Of a DNA stretch of 64,000 nt, positions 1 to 6,966 are shown in pieces. This DNA comes from UBA1447 sp002329225 (GTDB lineage Bacteria; Bacillota; Clostridia; Oscillospirales; Acutalibacteraceae), in the NCBI GenBank assembly GCA_050946835.1, contig JBMNVN010000007.1, positions 1 through 64,000 on the forward strand, read 5' to 3'. The notes under the pieces are model-generated. The model had not been told where the DNA came from, made no database searches, and saw only the letters and a list, made by a program, of their open reading frames with translations. Within the stretch, counting starts at the first letter, position 1; the number at the start of each line of letters is the position of its first letter. A program made the translations under genes and the position numbers.

Positions 1-113
1 TATCCCACAGCGTAAGCTGGTAAGACCCCTCATGGACTATGAGGTTGATAGGCTGCATGTGTAAGCACAGCGATGTGTTCAGCTTGGCAGTACTAATAGG
101 TCGAGGGCTTGAC
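1..113 (+). rRNA. rrl: 23S ribosomal RNA, 3' end (partial)
   Basis: The first ~113 bases match the conserved 3' end of bacterial 23S rRNA: the GAGGTTGATAGGC segment, the AGTACTAATAGGTCGAGGGC segment near the end, and the terminal CTTGACC. The rest of the gene lies before the window. It is followed by tRNA-Lys and tRNA-Glu before the 5S gene, so the window opens inside an rRNA operon on the plus strand. The exact mature 3' end is estimated. Confidence 0.93.
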
Positions 114-182
114 CACGATTCAATTGCTATTCTCTCTCGCATTCATCTCTCTCTTTGTTCGGTTTTTAGGGTACGGATATGA

Positions 183-258
183 GCACCATTAGCTCAGTTG
201 GTAGAGCACCTGACTCTTAATCAGGGTGTCCACGGTTCGAGTCCGTGATGGTGTACCA
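183..258 (+). tRNA. tRNA-Lys (anticodon CTT)
   Basis: A full cloverleaf with encoded CCA. The acceptor GCACCAT pairs with ATGGTGT, the D arm carries TAGCTCAGTTGGTAGAGC, the anticodon stem is CCTGA/TCAGG with loop CTCTTAA (anticodon CTT), and the T arm contains GGTTCGAGTCC. It sits between 23S and 5S and is presumably processed from the rRNA transcript, since no separate promoter is evident. Confidence 0.97.
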
Positions 259-352
259 ACTTGGATGTCACTAAAACAACATAAACTTAATAAGCTGACT
301 TCCGTATTTAAACCCTGAAAGACTCATGGATATGTAATCCAAGCTCTGATTT

Positions 353-428
353 GGCCCGTTGGTCAAGTGGCCTAAGACTCCGGCCTCTCACGCCGGCAAC
401 ACGAGTTCGAATCTCGTACGGGTCACCA
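353..428 (+). tRNA. tRNA-Glu (anticodon CTC)
   Basis: The acceptor GGCCCGT pairs with ACGGGTC. The anticodon stem is CCGGC/GCCGG with loop CTCTCAC (anticodon CTC), the T arm contains AGTTCGAATCT, and CCA is encoded. This is the second tRNA in the 23S-5S spacer of the rRNA operon. Confidence 0.96.
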
Positions 429-522
429 TTTTACCGGTCGTCCTCAACCGGTACTTGATTAGAACATGACCAACAAAGAGGACAAACCCTTAGATTTAAA
501 GCGGAGCAATCTGTTTTAAAAA

Positions 523-638
523 GCCGGTGCTTATTACGATGAGGTTCCACCCGTTCCCATCCCGAACACGGTAGTTAAGCTCATGAGTGCCGAAAATACT
601 CGGAGGGCAGCCTCCCGGGAAGATAGGTCGGTGCCGGC
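523..638 (+). rRNA. rrf: 5S ribosomal RNA
   Basis: About 116 nt, with terminal helix GCCGGTGC... pairing ...GTGCCGGC, the conserved CCCGTTCCCATCCCGAACACGG-type core of loops B/C, and the GGGAAGATAGGTCG segment near the 3' end. It lies about 95 bp after tRNA-Glu. A GNRA-capped 8-bp hairpin (646-665, loop GCAA) follows directly. That hairpin has no T-run, so it looks like a processing stem rather than an intrinsic terminator. Confidence 0.95.
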
Positions 639-674
639 ACAATCCGGCTAAACGCAAGTTTAGCCGAGACATAA

Positions 675-837
675 TCAACCTCAGCTCAGCAGTAGAGTGC
701 GGGCTGTTAACTGACTCAAGTCTCACCGCCCCCCGTGGCGGATGACGGTGAGACTTGAGTAGGAAGAAACAAGGAGTAATGCGAAGCGCTCCAAGCGAGC
801 AGTACGACTATGTTTCTGACCGAAAGGTCGTTGGTTC
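675..837 (+). pseudogene. Broken tRNA-Asn copy split by a ~105-bp hairpin-bearing insert
   Basis: The segment 675-713 resembles the 5' half of the intact tRNA-Asn at 859 (shared CAGCTCAG and GCGG-like stem, then CTGTTAAC around the GTT anticodon). The segment 819-837 resembles its T-arm side (ACCG.A.GGTCGTTGGTTC). Between them lies unrelated DNA that starts with a perfect 15-bp inverted repeat (714-728 with 746-760). The acceptor stem does not close and the D loop is damaged, so this copy is probably non-functional. The reading as an interrupted duplicate is inference from similarity to the neighbouring gene. Confidence 0.45.
714..760. repeat. Perfect 15-bp inverted repeat inside the broken tRNA-Asn
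   Basis: ACTCAAGTCTCACCG at 714-728 is exactly complementary to 746-760, with a 17-nt GC-rich loop. It has no T-run after it, so it is not a typical terminator. It lies just after the anticodon of the tRNA-like 5' fragment. Confidence 0.8.
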
Positions 838-858
838 TTTAAGAAAAGTTAAAAATAT

Positions 859-934
859 TCCTCCTTAGCTCAGTTGGTAGAGCATGCGGCTGTTAACCGC
901 AGGGTCGTTGGTTCGAGCCCAACAGGGGGAGCCA
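859..934 (+). tRNA. tRNA-Asn (anticodon GTT)
   Basis: The acceptor TCCTCCT pairs with AGGGGGA. The D arm is TAGCTCAGTTGGTAGAGC, the anticodon stem TGCGG/CCGCA with loop CTGTTAA (GTT), the T arm GTTGG/CCAAC, and GCCA ends the gene. It is the last gene of the rRNA/tRNA cluster and is followed at once by a strong terminator and then the hairpin array. Confidence 0.97.
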
Positions 935-937
935 AAC

Positions 938-968
938 AAAAAAGCACTTCTTTTGAAGTGCTTTTTTG
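938..968 (+). terminator. Intrinsic terminator of the rRNA/tRNA operon
   Basis: The stem AAAGCACTTC / GAAGTGCTTT has a TTTT loop and is followed by a T-run. The same GCACTTC/GAAGTGC core ends both tRNA-Leu genes of this window (24262-24293 and 43198-43231). Confidence 0.9.
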
Positions 969-971
969 TTA

Positions 972-1645
972 TCCAATCCGAAGGATTGGCATGTAATCAC
1001 GCTTCAGCGTGCATGTAATCGCCGAAGGCGTATGGCATCACTTCAGTGCATGTCCTTCGGATTGATTACATACATTTCTTCGAAATGATAGCATACCGAA
1101 ACAAGTTTCGGATTACATACAAGGCTTCGCCTTGATTTTTATGTATTGATTGGCATGTAATCACGCTTCAGCGTGCATGTAATCGCCGAAGGCGTATGGC
1201 ATCACTCCAGTGCATGTCCTTCGGATTGATTACATACATTTCTTTGAAATGATAGCATACCGAAACAAGTTTCGGATTACATACAAGGCTTCACCTTGAT
1301 TTTCATGTATTGATTGGCATGTAATCACGCTTCAGCGTGCATGTAATCGCCGAAGGCGTATGGCATCACTCCAGTGCATGTCCTTCGGATTGATTACATG
1401 CATTTCTTCGAAATGATAGCATACCGAAACAAGTTTCGGATTACATACAAGGCTTCGCCTTGATTTTTATGTATTGATTGGTATCTAATCACGCTTTAGC
1501 GTGTATGTAATCGCCGAAGGCGTATGGCATCACTTCAGTGTATGTCCTTCGGATTGATTACATACATTTCCTCGAAATGATAGCATACCGAAACAAGTTT
1601 CGGATTACATACAAGGCTTCGCCTTGATTTTTTGTGTATTGATAG
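972..1645. repeat. Tandem mini-hairpin array, four copies of a 164-bp unit
   Basis: After an opening hairpin CCAATCC-GAA-GGATTGG, a unit repeats with starts at 988, 1152, 1316 and 1480, exactly 164 bp apart, with few differences between copies. Each unit is a string of short palindromes (for example CACGC-TTCA-GCGTG, CGCC-GAA-GGCG, CCGAAAC-AAG-TTTCGG, AAGGC-TTC-GCCTT). They are spaced by ATGTAATC in the first half and its complement GATTACAT in the second half. No protein-coding content is credible here. Shorter relatives follow both tRNA-Leu genes. Confidence 0.9.
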
Positions 1646-1669
1646 GCATAATATCATAGAGGTGAGTTA

Positions 1670-2026
1670 ATGAAAGATAACCCTTTGATGATATATTCTG
1701 AACAGTTAGCTGTTGAAGTTGAGCGATTGTGTAAATCAATAGAGAAAAAAGATAATTCAAATACGATTTTTCAAATCCGAAAGTCCTCATCAAGTGTATT
1801 TGCTAATATCTCGGAAGCTCAGCATCCCCAAAGCCTTCCCGATATGCTTTCAAAATTTAAGATTGCCAGAAAAGAATGTATAGAAACGGAAAGTTGGTTG
1901 AAACTTTTATATTCAGCCGGGACAATAACTGAAGATGTATTCAGGAAATACAGAAATCTCTGCGGCAGAATACAAAGAATGCTGACGGCTTCTTGCATAA
2001 CGCTTGAAGATAAGATTAATAAATAG
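1670..2026 (+). CDS. Four-helix-bundle protein (S23/IVP family)
   Basis: 118 residues, predicted almost wholly helical. The central segment (residues ~36-85: IRKSSSS, ANISEAQ, FKIARKE, ETESWLKLL) fits the pattern of the four-helix-bundle proteins encoded in 23S rRNA intervening sequences; related folds serve as Avd accessory proteins in diversity-generating retroelements. The RBS GAGGTGAG lies 5-6 nt before the ATG. No reverse transcriptase or variable repeat was seen nearby, so a retroelement role is not supported. The gene starts ~25 bp after the hairpin array and downstream of the rRNA operon, where it stands alone. The family's molecular function is not settled; RNA or nucleic-acid binding is an inference. 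Confidence 0.82.
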   Translation: MKDNPLMIYSEQLAVEVERLCKSIEKKDNSNTIFQIRKSSSSVFANISEAQHPQSLPDMLSKFKIARKECIETESWLKLLYSAGTITEDVFRKYRNLCGRIQRMLTASCITLEDKINK

Positions 2027-2094
2027 CATGTAACACCGCCAAAGAGAACAAAAAATAATTCTATGATAAATTATTTCACAGAGGTGAATTTTTA

Positions 2095-3222
2095 ATGATA
2101 AACATTAAAAACTTCGGAGCAATTGGCGATTCCATTACAGACGACACTTTATCTATTCAAACAGCGTTTGACCAAAGGGGAGAAATCTACATACCCGAGG
2201 GTGATTACAGAATCACCAAAACTCTTTTGGTAAGGTCGGACACAACCATTGATGCACACGAAAAGGCAAGACTTTTTATGTGCGGCGATACTCCTAAAAA
2301 GAGAAATGATTTTTTAATTTCAAACTCGGACACCGAAAACGGTAATTGCAACATCAAAATCACGGGCGGCATTTGGGACGGCAACAATCAGGGCAAATAC
2401 AACATCAAAGCCGACCTGTTTGATATGAACGGATATTCCGGTACGGTGATGAATTTTGTTAATGTAAACGGACTGTATCTATATGATTTTACAGTGGCGA
2501 ATTCGGCTGCATATTATGTAAGAATGTGCAGACTAAATAATTTTGAAATTGTTAATATTAATTTCTTCAGTGAAAAACTTTCCTCCAACCAGGACGGGCT
2601 TCACTTCGGCGGCGATGTGCATAACGGTGTTATACAAAACATTAAAGCGGTATCTTACGGTCAGACAAACGACGATATGATTGCACTCAATGCTGATGAC
2701 TGTGTTGAACGAGTTGAAAATTTGGATTTAATCTGCGGTGATATTTCGGATATAAAGATTAATAGTGTTTTTGCGGAAAACTGTTATACATTTCTGAGAA
2801 TGTTAAGCGTTAATTCGGCAATTTACAATATCGAAATCAATAATATAAAGGGCGGATGCAGAACTTTTGCAATAAATCTTGATGCAGCCAGATATTGCAG
2901 AACGCCGCTTTTTAAGGACAAAAATCAAAAAGTGGGCAATGTGCATGATGTGTCAATCAATAATATGGATGTGAGTTGGAACAGCAACTCACCTGAAAAG
3001 GCAATGATTCTGATTGAAACTGTTGTCGATAATTTTAAACTGAGCGAGATAAAAAGAAGAGACAGCGACAGCAATAAACCTACGTTGGAAATTGCCCATG
3101 TCGGAAAAATCGTTGTCAAAGATATTACAACGGAAGATGAAAAGGTATTGGAGTTAAGCGGAAAAGAAAAACATTCTGAATTCGGAGATAGTTTGAACTT
3201 GGAGATTTGTAAGGTTACATAA
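2095..3222 (+). CDS. GH28-like / pectate-lyase-superfamily beta-helix protein
   Basis: 375 residues. The N-terminus NIKNFGAIGD (3-12) is the usual opening of pectate-lyase-superfamily and GH28 beta-helix proteins. Repeated short beta-coil segments follow. NQDGLH (165-170) and NDDMIALNADD (192-202) correspond to the NTDG and DD catalytic-region motifs of polygalacturonases, which supports glycoside hydrolysis of an acidic polysaccharide or oligosaccharide. There is no signal peptide, so the enzyme is probably cytoplasmic and would act on imported oligosaccharides. The RBS GAGGTGAA precedes the ATG. Substrate is not assignable, and no uptake system or other pectin gene lies beside it. Confidence 0.78.
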   Translation: MINIKNFGAIGDSITDDTLSIQTAFDQRGEIYIPEGDYRITKTLLVRSDTTIDAHEKARLFMCGDTPKKRNDFLISNSDTENGNCNIKITGGIWDGNNQGKYNIKADLFDMNGYSGTVMNFVNVNGLYLYDFTVANSAAYYVRMCRLNNFEIVNINFFSEKLSSNQDGLHFGGDVHNGVIQNIKAVSYGQTNDDMIALNADDCVERVENLDLICGDISDIKINSVFAENCYTFLRMLSVNSAIYNIEINNIKGGCRTFAINLDAARYCRTPLFKDKNQKVGNVHDVSINNMDVSWNSNSPEKAMILIETVVDNFKLSEIKRRDSDSNKPTLEIAHVGKIVVKDITTEDEKVLELSGKEKHSEFGDSLNLEICKVT

Positions 3223-3273
3223 GCTGTGATATTCGAGAGATTGCCAAACGGAAAGTGATAAAAGGAGAAAGCA

Positions 3274-3480
3274 ATGTATAAATACGAATATGAGACAGTC
3301 AGGTGCAATTTGGGCGGTTGGGGCTTTAGTGCCGGCAATATTTATTCAATTGGAGATTTTCGCTCTATTATAGATAAAAGGGCAGAATCGGGCTGGAGAT
3401 ATGTGGGCTATATTCCGACAAGACAGCGGGGAACGGGGCATATACAGGAGCTGGATTTGATTTTTGAAAAAGAGGATTGA
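3274..3480 (+). CDS. DUF4177 family small protein
   Basis: 68 residues. It begins MYKYEYETV and ends LDLIFEKED with GW.YVGYIP in the middle, which is the usual pattern of DUF4177 proteins (short alpha/beta proteins of unknown function common in Bacillota). The RBS AAGGAGA lies 9 nt before the ATG. It follows the beta-helix gene by 51 bp and may be cotranscribed with it. No function can be given. Confidence 0.75.
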   Translation: MYKYEYETVRCNLGGWGFSAGNIYSIGDFRSIIDKRAESGWRYVGYIPTRQRGTGHIQELDLIFEKED

Positions 3481-3632
3481 TTTGTAGCTATAACACATCA
3501 ATTTAATACGGTATGCCTGATGCTTGAACTTATCATTTGTACTTTCTTTTTTATAAACAACGCATTACAATGATAGCCGTACTGCTATCAACTCGGGGAA
3601 AAGAAGCTTGAACATAGGAGCTCTGATAAAAA

Positions 3633-4376
3633 ATGAATAAGAAAGATACTAAAGTGAAAATATTCAATGCCGGAGATTTAGTAGTCAACACCTATTTCTA
3701 TCCGATTGCTAACGGATATGTTATGGTTGATACCGGCTATGATAACAGCTACCGGCGTGTCGAAGAAAAAATGAAAAAATCAGGTATTGATTTTTCTGAA
3801 ATTCATTATGTGTTTTTGACTCATGCTCATGATGATCATGCGGGATTTTTAAATGAATTGCTGGACAGGCATGGACATATCAAGGCAATTGTCAGCGATA
3901 AATCCGTTCCCTCACTGAAAAGCGGCAGAATCTTATTTGACGGCGAATGCAGCAGTATCAGGTCGTTTCTCTTCACCAAACTGATGGCGTTTTCGGGTAA
4001 AGGAGAACACCGCTTCCCTGCAATAGATGATAAATTCAAAAATAGAATCATAGAGATTACTGCGGATAATCAGGCGGAACTGGAAACTATATTGCAAGGC
4101 AAAATACTATTTACTCCGGGGCATACCGAAGACTCCGTCTCGCTTAGAGTAAATGATGTGATTTTTTGCGGAGACGCCGCAATGAACAGCTTCCCGAGCA
4201 AAAAGAGAATCTCCATATTGATGGAGGATAAGTCTTCATTTCAAAGGTCTTGGGAACTGATGATGAATGAGAGTGCGGAATGGTTATATCCGGGCCACGG
4301 TAAACCGTTTCATATATCGGATTTGAAGAAGTATATCAATCATATAGCCCGAGTTAAACTCTATAAATTTAGCTGA
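3633..4376 (+). CDS. MBL-fold metallo-hydrolase
   Basis: 247 residues with the metallo-beta-lactamase metal-binding set: HAHDDH (64-69), GHTEDS (163-168), CGDAAM (179-184) and a final GHG (221-223). The histidines and aspartates coordinate two metal ions for hydrolysis of an unknown small substrate. The protein has no signal peptide and is likely cytoplasmic. It stands alone, ~150 bp after the DUF4177 gene, and is followed by a hairpin terminator. The subfamily (glyoxalase II-like, lactonase-like) cannot be fixed from sequence. Confidence 0.88.
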   Translation: MNKKDTKVKIFNAGDLVVNTYFYPIANGYVMVDTGYDNSYRRVEEKMKKSGIDFSEIHYVFLTHAHDDHAGFLNELLDRHGHIKAIVSDKSVPSLKSGRILFDGECSSIRSFLFTKLMAFSGKGEHRFPAIDDKFKNRIIEITADNQAELETILQGKILFTPGHTEDSVSLRVNDVIFCGDAAMNSFPSKKRISILMEDKSSFQRSWELMMNESAEWLYPGHGKPFHISDLKKYINHIARVKLYKFS

Positions 4377-4498
4377 AGAAGCGGAGAATATGGCGTGTTT
4401 ATCTCTGTGTTCACTCCAACCGAATATGCAAACGGCAAACATCATTTTCTACATAATCTTAAATCTGCTTTATCCTTGCATTGAAGATGCCCCGGTGA

Positions 4499-4534
4499 CA
4501 AAAACTCCGTACACGAAAGTGTGCGGAGTTTTAC
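4499..4534 (+). terminator. Intrinsic terminator after the MBL-fold gene
   Basis: AAAACTCCG and CGGAGTTTT flank ACAC-GAAA-GTGT, giving a near-perfect stem with a GAAA loop and T-rich tail. A small open frame spanning 4390-4581 crosses it and is not credible. Confidence 0.8.
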
Positions 4535-4630
4535 TTTTACAGGGGGTAACAACGAACTTATCAATAACGACCGATGTGTGAGCAGTATTCTGTAAATAAG
4601 CGATAGCGGAAATAATATTACTATTATTTA

Positions 4631-4659
4631 TTGACAAATGCATTTTTATATGATAATAC
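4631..4659 (+). promoter_or_regulatory. Promoter of the PadR/HAAS operon
   Basis: TTGACA (4631-4636), a 17-nt spacer and TAATAC (4654-4659). The transcription start is expected near 4666, inside the inverted repeat listed next. Confidence 0.65.
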
Positions 4660-4662
4660 ATA

Positions 4663-4677
4663 CATAGAAACTCTATG
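4663..4677. promoter_or_regulatory. Possible PadR operator
   Basis: The inverted repeat CATAG-AAACT-CTATG lies at the predicted start site, directly before the padR gene. PadR proteins commonly bind palindromes in their own promoters, so autoregulation is plausible; this is inferred from position only. Confidence 0.4.
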
Positions 4678-4706
4678 CATTGAAGTTCTACCTATGGGGT
4701 GATTGT

Positions 4707-5051
4707 ATGAACATAAAAGAAGAACTTAAAAAAGGCAGCAGCGCAAAGCTCATTTTATCCGTTCTCGCAAAAGAGGAACTCTACGGCTATATGATAATCA
4801 AGCGGATAGCTGAAAGAGGTGATAATACCTTTATGTTAAAGGAATGCACACTTTATCCCATTCTTCATAATTTTGAAGTCAACGGCTATGTAAAGTCCTA
4901 TTTTGTTGAAGCGGAAGGCCGAAAGAGAAAATATTACAAAATAACCGGGAGAGGACTCAAACGGCTTGCGGAAGTCAAAGATGAACGGGGTGCATATTCT
5001 TCCGCCGTCGGAGAAGTGATAGGCGCTAAACCGTCAACTATTTTAACATAG
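4707..5051 (+). CDS. PadR family transcriptional regulator (copy 1)
   Basis: 114 residues. A PadR winged helix: SSAKLILSVLAKEELYGY (recognition-helix lead-in), TLYPILHNFEVNGYV and GRKRKYYKIT.G with the conserved wing. The ATG at 4707 is chosen because GGGGTGATT precedes it and the paralogue at 6608 starts identically (MNIK.EL.KGSSA); an upstream in-frame ATG at 4680 has no RBS. The gene pairs with the HAAS-domain membrane protein that follows after 15 bp. PadR next to a HAAS/DUF1700-type protein is a recurrent Bacillota arrangement in which PadR represses the operon. Confidence 0.9.
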   Translation: MNIKEELKKGSSAKLILSVLAKEELYGYMIIKRIAERGDNTFMLKECTLYPILHNFEVNGYVKSYFVEAEGRKRKYYKITGRGLKRLAEVKDERGAYSSAVGEVIGAKPSTILT

Positions 5052-5066
5052 CAAGGTGGTTTTGAT

Positions 5067-6590
5067 ATGGACAGAATAACTGACTTTGTTGACGCATTTG
5101 TTCCAAAAAATCTTCCTAAAAAACGCAAAGCCGCGCTTAAAGAAGAATTGTCTTGCCATATTCTTGATAAGAAGGATTACTATCGGGAGATAGGGTATGA
5201 TGAAAATGCCGGTATTGATAAAGCGATTGCCGATTTCGGAAATTCAAAAGAGATAAATAACTATGTGTATCGCGAGTTTGAGGAGTTATATTCTGAGAGA
5301 AGCGTCTTCGGAATAATGGCTTTTATTATAATTGCCGTTGTGAATTATTTGTGTGTTCCTCTTGATGTATGGGTATGGTCGATAGATTCTAACAGAAATA
5401 CTTATCCTGCGGGAGCATTTGTGAGCTTTTGTATGATCTTGATTGTGCTCCTGATGATTGCGTTTGCAAGAATAAAAAAGTATCGGAAAACTCTTATCTC
5501 AATTGGCGTTATAAACACCTTGATGGCGTGTTTATTTATATACTGCGCATATCCGCAGATGGCGGTATGCACTCTGGTCGATAACATTATCTACCTTATC
5601 GACAGATTTACACCGATATCTATGAGCCGGGTCAGAAATGTGGTCTATCATGGGTACTTTATGATAGGGTTATGGTCGGTGTTTCCTTTGTTCCCCGCTT
5701 TATATAGCTTTATAGCGGCTGTAAGAATAAAAAAGGGAAGAGCAAAGTCGGTTAATAAACCTAAAAAGAAAGTTTCGGTGTTTGTTGCCGTCTATTCAGT
5801 TTTGGCGTTGGCTTCTTCTTTAATGCAGCCTGTCGGCCTTGATTATTTTGAAAACTATCCCGTGTGGTTCAGCATTTATCAGAATAACATTTCAGAGGAA
5901 TCGCAACAAAAGTTTGATGAGATTACAATAGGGGATTCATATAGCGATGTGTCTGCCCGTTTAAATTCAGAGGGTTATGTAACGCTTGATTCTTATAGGA
6001 ACTCACTTGACAGGCTAAAGAAAAAGCAGTTTGCCAACTCTCTTAAGAAATTTGAATTTGCGGAATACTATGAAATATGGTTTCACCCGGATAAGCTGAC
6101 AGACGGGAACGGCTTTGTAGGATTAAAGCAAGAAAACGGAATCATTACCGCCAAGGGAATAGGTAATATGGAGAAAGATATGTATAGCTATATAGAGTAC
6201 GGTAATCATTTTGCGTTCGGCATAGGTTCAGATTATGGTTATAACATTGATGGTATGGAAGAGTATAATCAAAGTATAGATTTACATGATGCGATAGAGT
6301 ATTTTAAATTATTAAAAACGGGTACTTCTGAGGCGGAAGTTATAAGCAGGTTAGGCGAAGAACTCGGAACAATATACACAAAACGTTTTTCCGTTGAAGA
6401 TGGCAAAGAAGTTAGTTATTACCGCATATATTGCTATCAAAAGCTGGGATCGGAAAGAGATTATTATTATAAAATCGACAGCATATATATAGAACTGACA
6501 TTTGAAAACGGGAAACTTATTAAGGGCGCAATGTATGATGAAGTAACTTCTGAAAAAACTCCTACAGTTACTATTGAAGAATTGAAATAA
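5067..6590 (+). CDS. HAAS-domain membrane protein (copy 1)
   Basis: 507 residues. Residues 1-78 form a HAAS/DUF1700-type N-terminal domain (MDRITDFVDAFV..., EEL.CHILDKKDYY, DKAIADFG). About five membrane segments follow between ~80 and 255. A C-terminal ~250-residue region, probably extracytoplasmic, has two segments with a GDSYSDVSARL / GTSEAEVISRLG pattern that recalls SmpA/BLIP-like folds (inference only). HAAS domains are thought to relay signals to PadR-type partners, and padR lies 15 bp upstream. A closely similar module follows at 6608-8487. Function beyond a membrane sensor or envelope protein is unknown. Confidence 0.75.
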   Translation: MDRITDFVDAFVPKNLPKKRKAALKEELSCHILDKKDYYREIGYDENAGIDKAIADFGNSKEINNYVYREFEELYSERSVFGIMAFIIIAVVNYLCVPLDVWVWSIDSNRNTYPAGAFVSFCMILIVLLMIAFARIKKYRKTLISIGVINTLMACLFIYCAYPQMAVCTLVDNIIYLIDRFTPISMSRVRNVVYHGYFMIGLWSVFPLFPALYSFIAAVRIKKGRAKSVNKPKKKVSVFVAVYSVLALASSLMQPVGLDYFENYPVWFSIYQNNISEESQQKFDEITIGDSYSDVSARLNSEGYVTLDSYRNSLDRLKKKQFANSLKKFEFAEYYEIWFHPDKLTDGNGFVGLKQENGIITAKGIGNMEKDMYSYIEYGNHFAFGIGSDYGYNIDGMEEYNQSIDLHDAIEYFKLLKTGTSEAEVISRLGEELGTIYTKRFSVEDGKEVSYYRIYCYQKLGSERDYYYKIDSIYIELTFENGKLIKGAMYDEVTSEKTPTVTIEELK

Positions 6591-6607
6591 AAGCCGGGGG
6601 TGATTGT

Positions 6608-6952
6608 ATGAATATAAAAAAAGAACTTACAAAAGGCAGCAGCGCCATGCTTGTTTTGTCCGTTCTCGCAAAAGAAGAACTTTACGGTTATATGATAATC
6701 AAGCGGATAGCTGAAAAAAGCGACAATACCTTTCTATTTAAGGAGGGTACACTTTATCCCATTCTTCATAATTTTGAAGCCAACGGCTATGTAAAGTCCT
6801 ACACTGTAAAAGCTGAGGGCCGAAAGAGAAAATATTACAAAATAACTAATAAAGGGCTTAAACAGTTTGAAGAAATAAAGGAAGAATGGAACGTATATTC
6901 TTCCGCCGTCGGTAAAGTTATAGGCGCTAATCCGTCAACCGTTTTAGCATGA
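6608..6952 (+). CDS. PadR family transcriptional regulator (copy 2)
   Basis: 114 residues, closely similar to the protein at 4707-5051 along its whole length (MNIKKELTKGSSAMLVLSVL, TLYPILHNFEANGYV, GRKRKYYKIT). The upstream GGGGGTGATTGT block is also shared with copy 1. It lies 17 bp after the first HAAS gene and appears to be in the same operon, with no separate promoter seen. Differences such as FLFKEG versus FMLKEC in the ligand-facing region suggest two regulators that may have diverged in signal. DNA-binding residues look intact in both. Confidence 0.9.
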   Translation: MNIKKELTKGSSAMLVLSVLAKEELYGYMIIKRIAEKSDNTFLFKEGTLYPILHNFEANGYVKSYTVKAEGRKRKYYKITNKGLKQFEEIKEEWNVYSSAVGKVIGANPSTVLA

Positions 6953-6966
6953 TTTGGGGTGTTTAT

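Noticed and set aside
675..837. Group I intron in tRNA-Asn
   Set aside because: The insert is only ~105 bp and shows no P/Q/R/S core elements; the tRNA parts are also damaged. Kept only as an interrupted relic.
972..1645. CRISPR array
   Set aside because: The whole 164-bp unit repeats, with no unique spacers, and the unit is made of many different small palindromes. No cas gene is near.
1605..1793. 62-codon minus-strand frame across the array end
   Set aside because: It covers repeat hairpins and runs antisense to the four-helix-bundle gene, and it has no family match or RBS.
1670..2026. Avd protein of a diversity-generating retroelement
   Set aside because: The fold is related, but no reverse transcriptase, template repeat or variable-repeat gene is found in the neighbourhood.
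4390..4581. Small plus-strand gene after the MBL-fold hydrolase
   Set aside because: The frame crosses a perfect GAAA-loop terminator and has no RBS or recognisable protein features.
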